NCBI RefSeq assembly: GCF_003173755.1
Contig: NZ_CP029553.1
Location: forward strand, 5,770,001 to 5,834,000
From: Methylobacterium terrae
GTDB taxonomy: Bacteria; Pseudomonadota; Alphaproteobacteria; Rhizobiales; Beijerinckiaceae
DNA length: 64,000 bases
Direction of reading: 5' to 3'
Shown piece by piece: positions 1 to 7,795 of the stretch (positions are counted from its first letter, which is position 1; each line of letters begins with the position of its first letter). The notes under the pieces are model-generated. The model made no database searches. It was given only the letters and a program-made list of their open reading frames with translations, and had not been told where the DNA came from. The translations under genes were made by a program, and so were the position numbers.

Positions 1-143
1 TTCAGCAGGAGGTGACCCGCAGACCTAACGGCAGCATCGACGTGGTGGTGAAGGCGCTCGAGTCGAAGATGACAGCCCGGGCTCAAAGCGGCCGTGGAGG
101 GTTGGCGCCGCACCTGTCGAACGCGGCCTACCGGAGCGGGTGA
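1..143 (+). CDS. C-terminal fragment of an unknown protein, cut by the window edge
   Basis: An open frame enters from the left edge (codons in phase with position 3) and ends at TGA 141-143, giving about 46 residues ending in HLSNAAYRSG. It contains a basic stretch (KALESKMTARAQSGRG). No family is recognised, and because the start is outside the window it may equally be a chance open frame. Nothing in its neighbourhood gives it a role. Confidence 0.3.
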   Translation, partial: QQEVTRRPNGSIDVVVKALESKMTARAQSGRGGLAPHLSNAAYRSG

Positions 144-496
144 TAGCCGCAGTACCACGCTCATCCATCAGGCCTGCGGCTTCGTGCAGGTGGCGTTCGC
201 CAGGCCAGATGGACGCTAGACCTCATCGTGCGACCCTGAATGGATGTGGCTTTAGATCCAAACTCAAACGGCCGGGGAGGAACGGCACGGCTCTGGATGT
301 AACCCGCCGACATGCCATCCACAAATTTTTGCGGAGCGGGAGGCGATCGATCTCGTTTCCATTGCGAGAGTTGAAGGGACATGCCACGAACCTGCGGATG
401 GCACCGCGCATCGATCGAGTCGAATATGAACGGCATGTTGCCCCGCTGCATGGCTCTAGCGCTTCGCCCTTCAAGGCTGCTCGCAAGGAGGAAAGC
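144..496. other. About 350 bp without a recognisable gene
   Basis: The frame of the next gene stays open upstream to about position 140, but the translated text is low-complexity Arg/Pro-rich without family character. A strong Shine-Dalgarno sits only before 497. I see no promoter or hairpin I could defend. Confidence 0.4.
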
Positions 497-937
497 ATGA
501 CCGCGACTGTGGAGGCTAAGCTGGTCACTGCTTCTGAATTCGTCACAGATATTCTGTGCGAACTCGCCCTGCGTCAAGTAAAAAAGCTTCGCCTAGTCGA
601 TACTATGGAAGACGAACGGTTCGCTGCTGCCTACGAAATACTTCGTGGCCGACGCAAGGAGCTAAACCTTGCGCTTGATTTTTCGCTGGCAACCAATCCA
701 TATCATGGTGATTCCAGTACTTTGCGCGAGGCTATATACTCTCTTCGCGAGCGAGGCGTAGTAGCTATTAACAATCCTAGCTTCAAAACTGTAGAAATAA
801 AAGTGGATGACGACGATGCAAATTACTATTTAGATCACTCCTCTATACCACGAGACGTTCTCGCCAGTGTTGTTGACCAAGTCTTCATGAATGGTGGCAG
901 GTCTGATGTCGGCTCGGGATATACTGGCGCAATGTGA
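497..937 (+). CDS. Small partner protein of the HD-PRTase gene, unknown function
   Basis: 146 residues. ATG 497 is chosen because AAGGAGG (485-491) lies 5 nt upstream; the longer frame from 140 has no such site. The protein looks like two helical segments (VTDILCELALRQVKKLRL and LREAIYSLRERGVVAI) followed by an acidic strand-rich tail (EIKVDDDDANYYL). It resembles a small winged-helix or sensor-type partner, but no family is recognised. It overlaps the next gene by about 30 bp, so the two are probably translationally coupled and act together. Codon use is clearly more AT-rich than the backbone, which fits transfer of both genes as one cassette. Confidence 0.7.
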   Translation: MTATVEAKLVTASEFVTDILCELALRQVKKLRLVDTMEDERFAAAYEILRGRRKELNLALDFSLATNPYHGDSSTLREAIYSLRERGVVAINNPSFKTVEIKVDDDDANYYLDHSSIPRDVLASVVDQVFMNGGRSDVGSGYTGAM

Positions 938-3617
938 GGCATTCGCAAAAAGGTACGCTGAGGATCGGCTCCGACCGTACATAATTAGGCTATCTAAGCC
1001 TGGCGCGATAGGATCCTCCCCTAAAGAGATCAACGATGCCGTGTGGGGCACTGTTAAGGTGTCCCCGCTGGAAGTAGTCGTTATAGACAGTCCCCTTGTT
1101 CAGCGATTACGTCTGATTAAGCAGTTGGGGGTTGTCCACTGGATCTATCCTGGTGCTTCACACTCAAGGTTTGAGCATACTCTTGGCGTTCTTCATCAAG
1201 CGCAGCAACTTATAGTTTCTATCAATCAAGCATCGGGAACAAGCCCGGCAAATTCGCCAATCGACTCAAGTCGGGCGCAGCTCGTTCGATTGTGTGCTTT
1301 GGTGCACGATATTGGACACGGCGTATTTTCGCACGTGTCAGAACATTCTCTTGTGAGAAGAACAGATCTCAGATTAGCTTTGGCGGAGTTTGCGACTGAT
1401 AAAGGTATAGATAAAGTACAGCTAAGTGAGCTTATTGCTCATGACATCGTCGGGGCCCCTGCTTTCATCGAAATGATTTCTGTGGCTTTGGATCGTATAG
1501 AGCACCCACTAAGGTATGGCGTAGGCGCGAAAGAAACAGCGCAGCACGTCTGTAGCTTAATTCAGAAAGCTATAGTAGGTCATCATATTGACGATCAAGT
1601 CCCGCTTTTACACGAAATAATCACTGGGCCTTTTGATGCAGATAAGCTCGATTACTATGTCCGCGATGCACACCATGCGGGCGTGCCATCTCTATTAGAT
1701 ATTTCGCGCTTACTGCAGAAGATTGTTACAAAGACAGTCCCAATGAAGGATGTTCCGGGTGATATTAAAAGAGCGTTAAAAGGGGGTCGTGATAATTGTG
1801 ATCTATTCGGATTAAAGTGGTCAGGCGCTGCAATATTGGATGAGCTTCACCTTGCCAGAGTCTTGCTGTATGCTAAAATCTACAGACAGAAAAAAGTTCT
1901 TGCAGTCGAGGCAATGATAGATGCTATATTTGAGGCTTTAGGAACTGTAGACGGGGTTAGTCCTTTAAATCTAATTGAACTGTGTTACAAAATTTCCGAT
2001 GATCAATTTATCGTGTCCGAAGCGAGTGCGATTTTTGAGGCAGCTAGTATTAAACCAAGTTCGCCTGGGTTGTTTAATTTTGTTGGCGGCACTCTGAGGC
2101 GCCTTCGCGATCGTGATCTGTTTGTAACGTCGCTTGCGCTGCTTGAGAAGTATCCGGATGACCCCTGGCAGTCAGACAAGAAGCAAGTGCTAGGTTTAAC
2201 GACACTTGCCGCGGATTGCGAGAATACGCAAAAAAGAGGTGAGTTGCGGCAAGGTATAGCTAGCGAGCTTGCGTTGTTAGCGGGCGTGCTTCCTGATGCA
2301 ATAGACGATGTTCCAACGAATACCCTTCAATATGGAGTGGTAATATCAGCAAAGCCAAGACTTTCTGGCGGTACTGAAATTGATAGAGCTTTGATACTTC
2401 AAAATAATAAATTTATACGAGGTAGAGATTTGGATCGCATCAATCAGCCTGCATGGGCAGACGCCTACAATTTTGGAAGCCCACAAGCTCACATCTTTGC
2501 GCCTCGTGAAACTGCCTTAGCAACTTTTGTTGCAGCAGAGCGATACATTAGGACAAAGTATAATGCTGTATTGCCGCGATCGGCCATCGAACTTAGCAAA
2601 CAAAATTCGTCGGATGTGACTGCTCTGAAGCGTCGTCTGGAAGCAGTAGGTTGGTACAAAGGTATACCTATCGATATCAGACCGATTCCAGCTCGGCTGG
2701 AGATGGCAGATGTCTTCGATCGTGTTGAAGCGCTTGCTATCAAGTTAGAAACTATCGATGAGCCCGTCGGGACAACAATACCGAGGCGTGCGCCTAAGAT
2801 GCGCGATCGTATCTTGGATTGGCTAAAGCAATTTCGCCACGACGAGTCAATTGAACGCGCATTGTCAATGTTAGAGTCTCTAAAAATATTGTCGAGAGAA
2901 GACAATTTTGAGGCGCTAAGGACTTTCATTGATAAATACCCTCAATTCAAGGGTGCAACTATTATACCTCTTGGGGACTTGAAAGATAGCGGTACCGTGC
3001 AAGCGTATATATCAAGAGATCTTGAAAGTGTTTTCCCAAGAACACTCACAGTTGAGCAGGCGGCTGAGCGAGGTGGCGACGAGCCTTTGGTATTTATTGA
3101 TGATTTAATTGGATCGGGAGGACAGGCGTCGGATCTTATTGGCAGTTGGTTTGATAATGAGCAACTAAAGCAGGAACAGCTTGGTGAAAATCGTCTTCCA
3201 TTCAATGCGCGCGAGCAAGACTTTTTGAAAAGTAGGCCGGTGGCGTTCGTCTTTCTAACGGGTTGGACAGACGGTCGTAGACGACTACAAGAGGCCGCGG
3301 ACGCAGTCGGCATGAACGCAGTCGTGTACGTGCATATCGACGAAGGTAAGTTGCCATTTGCTTTCAAAAATATAGAAGATGGAAGCCCTCAGGCCCGCTT
3401 CCGTGACCAGTGTCGGCAAATTGGGGCCGCATTGCTTGAGTCAAATGGCAAGGATGCTGGTAAGCAGAGAGATCGTGCGCTTGGATATGGAAACCGAGCA
3501 ATGTTGCTTGCAACTAGGCTCAATGTGCCTACTCAGACGCTCACGTGCATATGGATGGACGGAAGATATAACGGCGTAGATTGGCACGCATTAATTCGCA
3601 GAAGAAAAAAGAATTAG
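906..3617 (+). CDS. HD-domain phosphohydrolase fused to a PRTase-like domain (candidate defence protein)
   Basis: About 903 residues from ATG 906; an alternative ATG at 891 adds five. The N-terminal third is an HD domain of SAMHD1/dNTPase type, with RFEH (His 91), HDIGH (His134-Asp135) and DADKLDYYVRDAHHAG (Asp about 246), matching the metal ligands and flanking motif of dNTP triphosphohydrolases. After a long middle region comes a phosphoribosyltransferase-like core with VFIDDLIGSGGQ, equivalent to the PRPP loop, and a C-terminal tail with GYGN and CIWMDGRYNGVDWHALI. HD and PRTase domains of this type are described among prokaryotic conflict-system components (HD-CE, PRTase-CE). Inference: nucleotide depletion or signalling in antiphage defence with the overlapping upstream gene. 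The gene is AT-rich and lies on an island. Confidence 0.75.
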   Translation: MSARDILAQCEAFAKRYAEDRLRPYIIRLSKPGAIGSSPKEINDAVWGTVKVSPLEVVVIDSPLVQRLRLIKQLGVVHWIYPGASHSRFEHTLGVLHQAQQLIVSINQASGTSPANSPIDSSRAQLVRLCALVHDIGHGVFSHVSEHSLVRRTDLRLALAEFATDKGIDKVQLSELIAHDIVGAPAFIEMISVALDRIEHPLRYGVGAKETAQHVCSLIQKAIVGHHIDDQVPLLHEIITGPFDADKLDYYVRDAHHAGVPSLLDISRLLQKIVTKTVPMKDVPGDIKRALKGGRDNCDLFGLKWSGAAILDELHLARVLLYAKIYRQKKVLAVEAMIDAIFEALGTVDGVSPLNLIELCYKISDDQFIVSEASAIFEAASIKPSSPGLFNFVGGTLRRLRDRDLFVTSLALLEKYPDDPWQSDKKQVLGLTTLAADCENTQKRGELRQGIASELALLAGVLPDAIDDVPTNTLQYGVVISAKPRLSGGTEIDRALILQNNKFIRGRDLDRINQPAWADAYNFGSPQAHIFAPRETALATFVAAERYIRTKYNAVLPRSAIELSKQNSSDVTALKRRLEAVGWYKGIPIDIRPIPARLEMADVFDRVEALAIKLETIDEPVGTTIPRRAPKMRDRILDWLKQFRHDESIERALSMLESLKILSREDNFEALRTFIDKYPQFKGATIIPLGDLKDSGTVQAYISRDLESVFPRTLTVEQAAERGGDEPLVFIDDLIGSGGQASDLIGSWFDNEQLKQEQLGENRLPFNAREQDFLKSRPVAFVFLTGWTDGRRRLQEAADAVGMNAVVYVHIDEGKLPFAFKNIEDGSPQARFRDQCRQIGAALLESNGKDAGKQRDRALGYGNRAMLLATRLNVPTQTLTCIWMDGRYNGVDWHALIRRRKKN

Positions 3618-3874
3618 ATTATTTTTAATATTATGGTATAGGAGTGCGTGTTCGTCGCCACATGGCTGCAATTTCTAAGATGTCGCAGGCATGTGAGGGG
3701 CATAATTCGCATACATAATAACGCCCATACGTCGAGCGCGTCGCGCGGTGCTCTTTCTATTGTTGGTGACAGCGTTCGGTGGTCCGATAAGAAGGCGAAG
3801 TACGGCCAGCGCCCAATGCTCCGCCTAAATCCTTGTGACGGCGTAAGGAAACTCGTTAGATATCATGGCCCTCC

Positions 3875-4327
3875 TCAATGTTTGAGATCGGCGATACGCC
3901 TCAGTATCGCGCGCACTCGGCATAAGGCAGCATCATCCTCAGCTCCGGCCGTTCCAGTCCCGAAATCCGACAGCGCTCGGCATAAGGCGATGGAGTAGGT
4001 CACCCAGGCAGCCTGTTCCTTGTTGAACGAAGCGCGTGCGCGATCGGCGGTCTCGCGACCGTTCGGCGGCCCATCGTCCTCGCTGCGCTTCGCGATCTCG
4101 CCGATAGCGAAGAGCTTCTGGCGCACGGCGGCATCGAACTGGCGCTTGATCCGGGCCTCCTGCTTATCGAAGCAGACCCTTCCCTCCGCCATGCTGGCGT
4201 TCGGCCCGAAGCAGTAGGACTGGATGCGGGTGGCCTCGTCGTCAGGAGCCTTCTCCTGAGCGCCGGCGACCAGCGGCCAGGCGCAGGCAACGAGCAGGCT
4301 CAGAGGCAGAGCGTTGCGAGCCTTCAT
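3875..4327 (-). CDS. Exported LprI-like (DUF1311) protein
   Basis: 150 residues from the ATG at 4327. The upstream extension of the frame lacks coding character. Residues 1-23 form a signal peptide (MKARN, then a hydrophobic stretch ending VAGAQ). The mature part has the LprI/DUF1311 pattern: a Cys near the start (SYCFGP), VCFDKQEARI, an FNKEQAAWVTYSIALC block and a final Cys-Arg segment (ALCRVRAILRRI), so probably two disulfides in the periplasm. The family includes lysozyme inhibitors, but many members are uncharacterised, so the exact target is unknown. It stands alone, convergent with the AT-rich cassette to its left. Confidence 0.65.
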   Translation of the reverse strand: MKARNALPLSLLVACAWPLVAGAQEKAPDDEATRIQSYCFGPNASMAEGRVCFDKQEARIKRQFDAAVRQKLFAIGEIAKRSEDDGPPNGRETADRARASFNKEQAAWVTYSIALCRALSDFGTGTAGAEDDAALCRVRAILRRIADLKH

Positions 4328-4391
4328 CACAGGCGGTCCTCCGATCGAAATGGGCGACCGGCTGTTCCGATCGCAACACCGACCGGCAGTA

Positions 4392-4592
4392 TCACGTCGG
4401 CTCCATCGGCAGATCGTGCGCCGCGCCTTGCACGCGGCCGTCGTAGCCCTCCATCCACTCCTCGCGTTCCTTGCTGTCGAGTGGGTACGGGCAGGCATCC
4501 CTCGGCCTACCCTGATGGCGAGCGCGCGCTCCCTCGGCGGTGGGATCTCGGGTCGGCTTCGTCGGATCGGGATCGCTGGTCGACATGCGCAT
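4392..4592 (-). CDS. Rmf/CrpP-like small protein
   Basis: 66 residues. ATG codons at 4592 and 4586 are both possible starts. The C-terminal half has ACPYPLDSKEREEWMEGYDG, the CPY...E..W..GY signature of ribosome modulation factor and the related CrpP fold. The N-terminal 30 residues are polar and probably disordered (DPDPTKPTRDPTAEG). Rmf binds 70S ribosomes during dormancy, whereas CrpP-like proteins on mobile DNA have other proposed roles, so I call only the fold. The gene sits alone in an island and is too short to judge codon bias. Confidence 0.6.
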   Translation of the reverse strand: MRMSTSDPDPTKPTRDPTAEGARARHQGRPRDACPYPLDSKEREEWMEGYDGRVQGAAHDLPMEPT

Positions 4593-4679
4593 GCTCCGGC
4601 CGAAGCTGGCATGTAGGGCGGTCGGCGGCCTCAGGCGATCGTAGCTTACTTGTCACACTCGCCTAGCCGCGCTGCCAGC

Positions 4680-4838
4680 TCATCGAGTGCCGACGGGCGA
4701 GTCCCACTGGATCGACCGGCCTCGTCTGTTGAGGCGCGACCCGGCCCCAGAGGCTGCAGACCAATGCCTATGGCCGAAGAAGAGCGGCAACGCACCGGCT
4801 GCCAGCATGACGACCATCACGAGCAGGAACAACTCCAT
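4680..4838 (-). CDS. Possible 52-residue single-pass membrane protein
   Basis: The ATG at 4838 opens a frame of 52 codons ending at TGA 4680-4682. Residues 1-22 (MELFLLVMVVMLAAGALPLFFG) are a clear hydrophobic helix; the rest is basic and polar. A G-run lies about 5 nt before the start. Small inner-membrane proteins of this shape are common in this group, but no family is recognised and the length leaves real doubt. Confidence 0.4.
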   Translation of the reverse strand: MELFLLVMVVMLAAGALPLFFGHRHWSAASGAGSRLNRRGRSIQWDSPVGTR

Positions 4839-4935
4839 CACATCCCCCTGTCTGCCTTACGTCCTTATCGGATCTGGCTGACAGTTGAGAGGGCGCAGAC
4901 ACGCTCTGCAAGCGTTGCCGCAGGGTCTATCTTGC

Positions 4936-5145
4936 ATGAACACGACATCGAACAGAGACCGTTACGATTTGGCAACGGCTACTGGCGACCTTGGCTACAG
5001 CGACAGCACCATCGGGGCGATGCTCGGGCAGGCTGGCGGGACGACTACCAGCTGGTGCGTGCGTCACCTCGATGCGGCAGATCGGCTGACTGGAAGATTT
5101 ATCGAATTAGTTGTCGTGGTTGTGTCAGCATCATGCGCCTTATAA
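4936..5145 (+). pseudogene. C-terminal remnant of a tyrosine integrase
   Basis: The frame through 4936-5145 reads DLATATGDLGYSDSTIGAMLGQ, then GGTTTSWCVRHLDAADRLTGRFIELV. This matches the end of P4-type tyrosine recombinases, where GYSDxTIGxLLGH..GTVTSRYVHxxDAxLxxAADRV carries the last catalytic His and Tyr. Here the GH is GQ and the expected RYVH is WCVRH, so the catalytic Tyr is gone. Only this last third survives; no N-terminal integrase sequence is seen upstream in any frame. It marks an old insertion in this island. Confidence 0.5.
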
Positions 5146-5209
5146 GGTAATGCGCCACGGACTACGGATGGTCAAACTCAATTTGGCGATTCAATGACTA
5201 TGTAGATTA

Positions 5210-6457
5210 TCAAACCTCCTCTATATCCTTCTCATCATCGTCAGGAAATAGTTTCTTCACAATCTCAATATATCCAGAGATTTCTTTGACTCCTGGAACT
5301 ATTATCTTTAGTCCGCTCCAAAGTGATTTGGCCAAGGAAATTTTATTATCCTTCAGATAGTCAATCATACCGCTATAATGCTCAGCGGCGTCTTTCTTTT
5401 TGCTTGCTTTGACTTTTTCGCCGACTTCTTCCAAGAATTTTGTGACAGAGCTATCATAATCTCCCTTAACTTTATTATAAGAATTGTTTATAATTGAGTC
5501 GACATTCTGGTGAATATCCTTTCCAATACCGATCACTGTATTAGTCATTTTGAGCCTCAAAGATATGAAGGGTGGCCTGCTGGGCGATATTTTTTGTAGC
5601 TCTTTGCCGATATGGTTAAACAAGGCTTCGTATCTGTCAAGAGCCCTGCTTTTTCGTTTCATTGTCAAACGCAAGAAGCTAAGTATAGTAGTAGGTATAG
5701 CCATAAATAGAGGCATCAAAAGTCCGGCATCTACCATGAATCGCACCGCATTATAGATTCTTCCGAAAATACTCGAATTGTTACTGCTCAGTAATTTCTT
5801 TATTTCATTCAAATCGTTAGCGAAATTATCGTGCGCTACCTGCGCGCCGATCATTAAATTTGACTCATCGCTTTTGAGAAGATACCAAAATGGTATCCAA
5901 AGTATCGCCGCCGCCGCAAATGATAGAATCAAACGCTTATCGACTAAAATATAATACCATGAATTCTTTATTCGCCATATCGCTTTTATGATATTATTAT
6001 TGATCAGACTTACGTCCTTTATACAAATCAATGCTTTATAATCGTACACCTTATGTTCTGCTTCATAGTCGAATATCTGACTAATATAAGACGTTATTGG
6101 CGTGTAGGGGAATTTTCTTTCTTTTGCGATTTGACGTAAGTCTTTGATTTTATTTTCAAAAATTGTTGATGTATTTTGTTTAGCCTCGTCGAAAATATAT
6201 ATTTTTTCAGCATCGATTGAAACGCAGATTTGATGAATCTCAGTGAAAGCTGCCCTCGTCTGTCGAAGGCGATAATCTCCGCCAATAAATTTCTCGGAGT
6301 CAAAAAGATTAGATGCTACGAATTTGGCAGCCAATTCATATGTGCCAAGCCCTTCAATTTTTCGATTAAGGACTGCAGCAACGTTAAGCTCTCCAATGGC
6401 ACTTAAAGATAATTCGTCAATTAGGACAGCGTCTCTGAGTTGATCTCGGCGTCGCAA
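5210..6457 (-). CDS. AT-rich protein with two membrane segments, unknown function
   Basis: 415 residues. Start is TTG at 6457, supported by TAGGAGG (6464-6470) 6 nt upstream. Residues 1-150 look soluble and mixed alpha/beta. Hydrophobic helices lie at about 175-194 (RLILSFAAAAILWIPFWYLL) and 240-262 (FMVDAGLLMPLFMAIPTTILSFL), with a helical segment rich in Asn/Lys between them. The C-terminal 150 residues are charged and probably coiled, ending DDDEKDIEEV. Base composition is far more AT-rich than any neighbour, so it is recently acquired. The layout (soluble sensor, two TM helices, charged tail) would suit a membrane-acting effector, but no family is recognised and that role is inference. 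Confidence 0.7.
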   Translation of the reverse strand: MRRRDQLRDAVLIDELSLSAIGELNVAAVLNRKIEGLGTYELAAKFVASNLFDSEKFIGGDYRLRQTRAAFTEIHQICVSIDAEKIYIFDEAKQNTSTIFENKIKDLRQIAKERKFPYTPITSYISQIFDYEAEHKVYDYKALICIKDVSLINNNIIKAIWRIKNSWYYILVDKRLILSFAAAAILWIPFWYLLKSDESNLMIGAQVAHDNFANDLNEIKKLLSSNNSSIFGRIYNAVRFMVDAGLLMPLFMAIPTTILSFLRLTMKRKSRALDRYEALFNHIGKELQKISPSRPPFISLRLKMTNTVIGIGKDIHQNVDSIINNSYNKVKGDYDSSVTKFLEEVGEKVKASKKKDAAEHYSGMIDYLKDNKISLAKSLWSGLKIIVPGVKEISGYIEIVKKLFPDDDEKDIEEV

Positions 6458-6463
6458 AGGATG

Positions 6464-6470
6464 CCTCCTA
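6464..6470 (-). promoter_or_regulatory. Shine-Dalgarno that fixes a TTG start
   Basis: On the minus strand TAGGAGG precedes TTG (6457-6455) with a 6-nt spacer. No ATG or GTG nearby in frame has a comparable site, so it decides the start of the two-TM protein. Confidence 0.6.
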
Positions 6471-6583
6471 TGTATTTATGTGCGCCATAATAACGATGAT
6501 TGTTGGCCACACGGCTTATTGAGTGTTGCTGATACTATCGCCATCTGTCTCCAGTTGCGCTCCGGGCTATCGGCCGAGAGAAA

Positions 6584-6765
6584 TCACTTCAGACTGAATT
6601 CGGCCAAGTGCTCCTCGTCCTTGCGCTCCACCTTAAGAGCGTAGGTCACGAGGGCTCGGATGGCCTCCGGCCTCGACGGCTTGGGATCCGGCTGCCGCGC
6701 AACCAGGCGTCGAGGGGCGCAAGCTGCTCAGGCTGCATACGCGCGAGATCGCTACTCTGCATCAT
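6584..6765 (-). pseudogene. Frameshifted second copy of the ribbon-helix-helix gene
   Basis: From ATG 6765 the frame reads MQPEQLAPLDAWLRGS, then after a one-base shift DPKPSRPEAIRALVTYALKVERKDEE to TGA 6584. This parallels the intact gene at 7063-7263 (LPPEQLAPLDAWIADQ, then PEPKPSRPEAIREALAQHL). It starts inside the last codons of the SH3 gene, so the ancestral order was RHH - SH3 - RHH. The frameshift lies between the AWLRGS and DPKPS segments. Confidence 0.55.
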
Positions 6766-7066
6766 CCGCATCAAGGCTCCGGCCACGGCGAATCGGCGGC
6801 GCCTCTGGATAGACGAAGCGCCTCGAGACCCAGCCCTCTATCTTCCGGTAGCGGACGAACACCCAGTTCCCGTTGCGCTCGCCGCTGGCGACGATCCCGC
6901 GCCCATCCGGCGGAATGACCCCAACGATCCGCGCGTCCGTGGTCGGGTATTCGCGCACGTTCAGGACATCGTTGGGCGCCGTGTCGATCACGCGCAACGT
7001 CTGCTGCGCGTGCGCCGTGTCCGCCATTGCGCACGCGAACGCTGCAGCGATCAGGATACGCTTCAT
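6752..7066 (-). CDS. Exported SH3-domain protein
   Basis: 104 residues. Signal peptide at 1-20 (MKRILIAAAF...AHAQQ), then a bacterial SH3 (SH3b) fold with NVREYPTTDARIVGVIPPDGRGI and GNWVFVRYRKIEGWVSRRFVYP. Such domains bind cell-wall or other periplasmic ligands. Its ATG (7066) overlaps the stop of the upstream regulator by 4 bp (ATGA), so it is co-transcribed and translationally coupled with it. Expression should therefore follow the promoter and operators at 7245-7311. Confidence 0.75.
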   Translation of the reverse strand: MKRILIAAAFACAMADTAHAQQTLRVIDTAPNDVLNVREYPTTDARIVGVIPPDGRGIVASGERNGNWVFVRYRKIEGWVSRRFVYPEAPPIRRGRSLDADDAE

Positions 7067-7263
7067 TTCAGGTAGCCCTTTGCCTTGAGGTGCTGTGCCA
7101 GGGCCTCGCGGATCGCCTCCGGGCGCGAAGGCTTTGGCTCGGGTTGGTCTGCGATCCAGGCATCAAGGGGCGCAAGCTGCTCAGGTGGCAGGCGCACGTT
7201 CACCGGGGTCGCGTCGATGCGGGGACGGCCTCGGGAGGAATTTCTAGCGCTAGCTATTGCCAA
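7063..7263 (-). CDS. Ribbon-helix-helix type regulator, probably autoregulated
   Basis: The conserved part reads GRPRIDATPVNVRLPPEQLAPLD, AWIADQPEPKPSRPEAIREAL and a basic tail: a beta strand then two helices, as in CopG/Arc-type repressors. I start it at TTG 7263 (66 residues). A longer frame from TTG 7311 is unlikely because that TTG is the -35 element of a good promoter on the same strand. The 5' leader is then very short, so initiation may be nearly leaderless. Two TAGCGCTA palindromes 30 bp apart sit at the promoter, which suggests autorepression. It overlaps the SH3 gene by 4 bp. Confidence 0.6.
   Translation of the reverse strand: MAIASARNSSRGRPRIDATPVNVRLPPEQLAPLDAWIADQPEPKPSRPEAIREALAQHLKAKGYLK
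7245..7252. promoter_or_regulatory. Candidate operator 2 (TAGCGCTA)
   Basis: Perfect 8-bp palindrome inside TTTCTAGCGCTA, repeated exactly 30 bp away. It lies downstream of the promoter at 7283-7311. Confidence 0.5.
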
Positions 7264-7274
7264 CCCCCATTTTC

Positions 7275-7282
7275 TAGCGCTA
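7275..7282. promoter_or_regulatory. Candidate operator 1 (TAGCGCTA)
   Basis: Same TTTCTAGCGCTA unit, abutting the TATAAT box and covering the predicted start of transcription. Binding here would block RNA polymerase directly. Confidence 0.55.
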
Positions 7283-7311
7283 ATTATACCGGGCCGGACA
7301 AGTGGCTGCAA
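7283..7311 (-). promoter_or_regulatory. Sigma70-type promoter for the RHH-SH3 operon
   Basis: On the minus strand TTGCAG (7311-7306) and TATAAT (7288-7283) are separated by exactly 17 bp. The -10 box is a perfect consensus, rare in this GC-rich DNA. Predicted transcription start is near 7276. Confidence 0.65.
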
Positions 7312-7355
7312 CCACTCAACCGGCCCTGACCACGCACGTCGTTAGAGGACGTCCC

Positions 7356-7622
7356 ATGGCTATCCGTCATTCTACAGCACCGGCCCGTGCCGGTGAACGC
7401 TCTCGCTCGCCTTCGTCCGGCCCTCTATACGCCTACGAGGCTCCGCTTCTCACGCCCGACGAGATCGAGGCCGCCGAGGCCTGGGAAGCCGTCCAGCCGG
7501 TTCGGCCCGATACGCCCCATGTCCGCGCCCTGCGCTTCGTGAACGCCACCGGCGAGCTGCTTTCGGCAATCATCCTCGTGGCCGGCACCATCGCCGGCTA
7601 CGGCGTTCTGCGCCCGTTCTGA
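7356..7622 (+). CDS. Small single-pass membrane protein, unknown
   Basis: 88 residues from ATG 7356, preceded by GAGGAC. The first 60 residues are polar (SPSSGPLYAYEAPLLTPDEIEAAEAWEAVQP). Residues 65-85 (ELLSAIILVAGTIAGYGVL) form one membrane helix near the C-terminus, a tail-anchored layout. It is the first of four close genes to 8943 (gaps of 11, -1 and 3 bp), so probably an operon. No function is recognised. Confidence 0.6.
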   Translation: MAIRHSTAPARAGERSRSPSSGPLYAYEAPLLTPDEIEAAEAWEAVQPVRPDTPHVRALRFVNATGELLSAIILVAGTIAGYGVLRPF

Positions 7623-7633
7623 GGGAGGTGGCG

Positions 7634-7795
7634 ATGAACAGCGACACTCCCGCGCCGGCGCCGGCCGATCAAGATCTCAGCGAGGACACCGACGCGCTCG
7701 CGGCGCTGCGCGATGGCCTGCGCCGCTACTTCTCAGCCCTGGGGCCAGAGGAGGGCCAGGCCTTCGATGCTCTCCTCGCTGAGGGAGGTCTGTGA
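7634..7795 (+). CDS. 53-residue acidic protein, unknown
   Basis: ATG 7634 follows GAGGGAGGTGG, a strong Shine-Dalgarno, and the frame ends at TGA 7793-7795, which shares its A with the next ATG. The protein is acidic with one amphipathic helix (TDALAALRDGLRRYFSALGPEEGQAFDALLAE). No family is recognised. The stop-start overlap supports reality and coupling to the next gene. Confidence 0.55.
   Translation: MNSDTPAPAPADQDLSEDTDALAALRDGLRRYFSALGPEEGQAFDALLAEGGL

Noticed and set aside
140..496. N-terminal extension of the 146-residue partner protein from position 140
   Set aside because: Low-complexity translation and a strong Shine-Dalg. site only before ATG 497.
3648..3998. 116-codon + frame after the HD-PRTase gene
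   Set aside because: Runs antisense into the LprI-like gene and has no family character or ribosome site.
7264..7311. Longer form of the RHH protein starting at TTG 7311
   Set aside because: This TTG is the -35 element of the predicted promoter, and the two operators would be inside the coding region.
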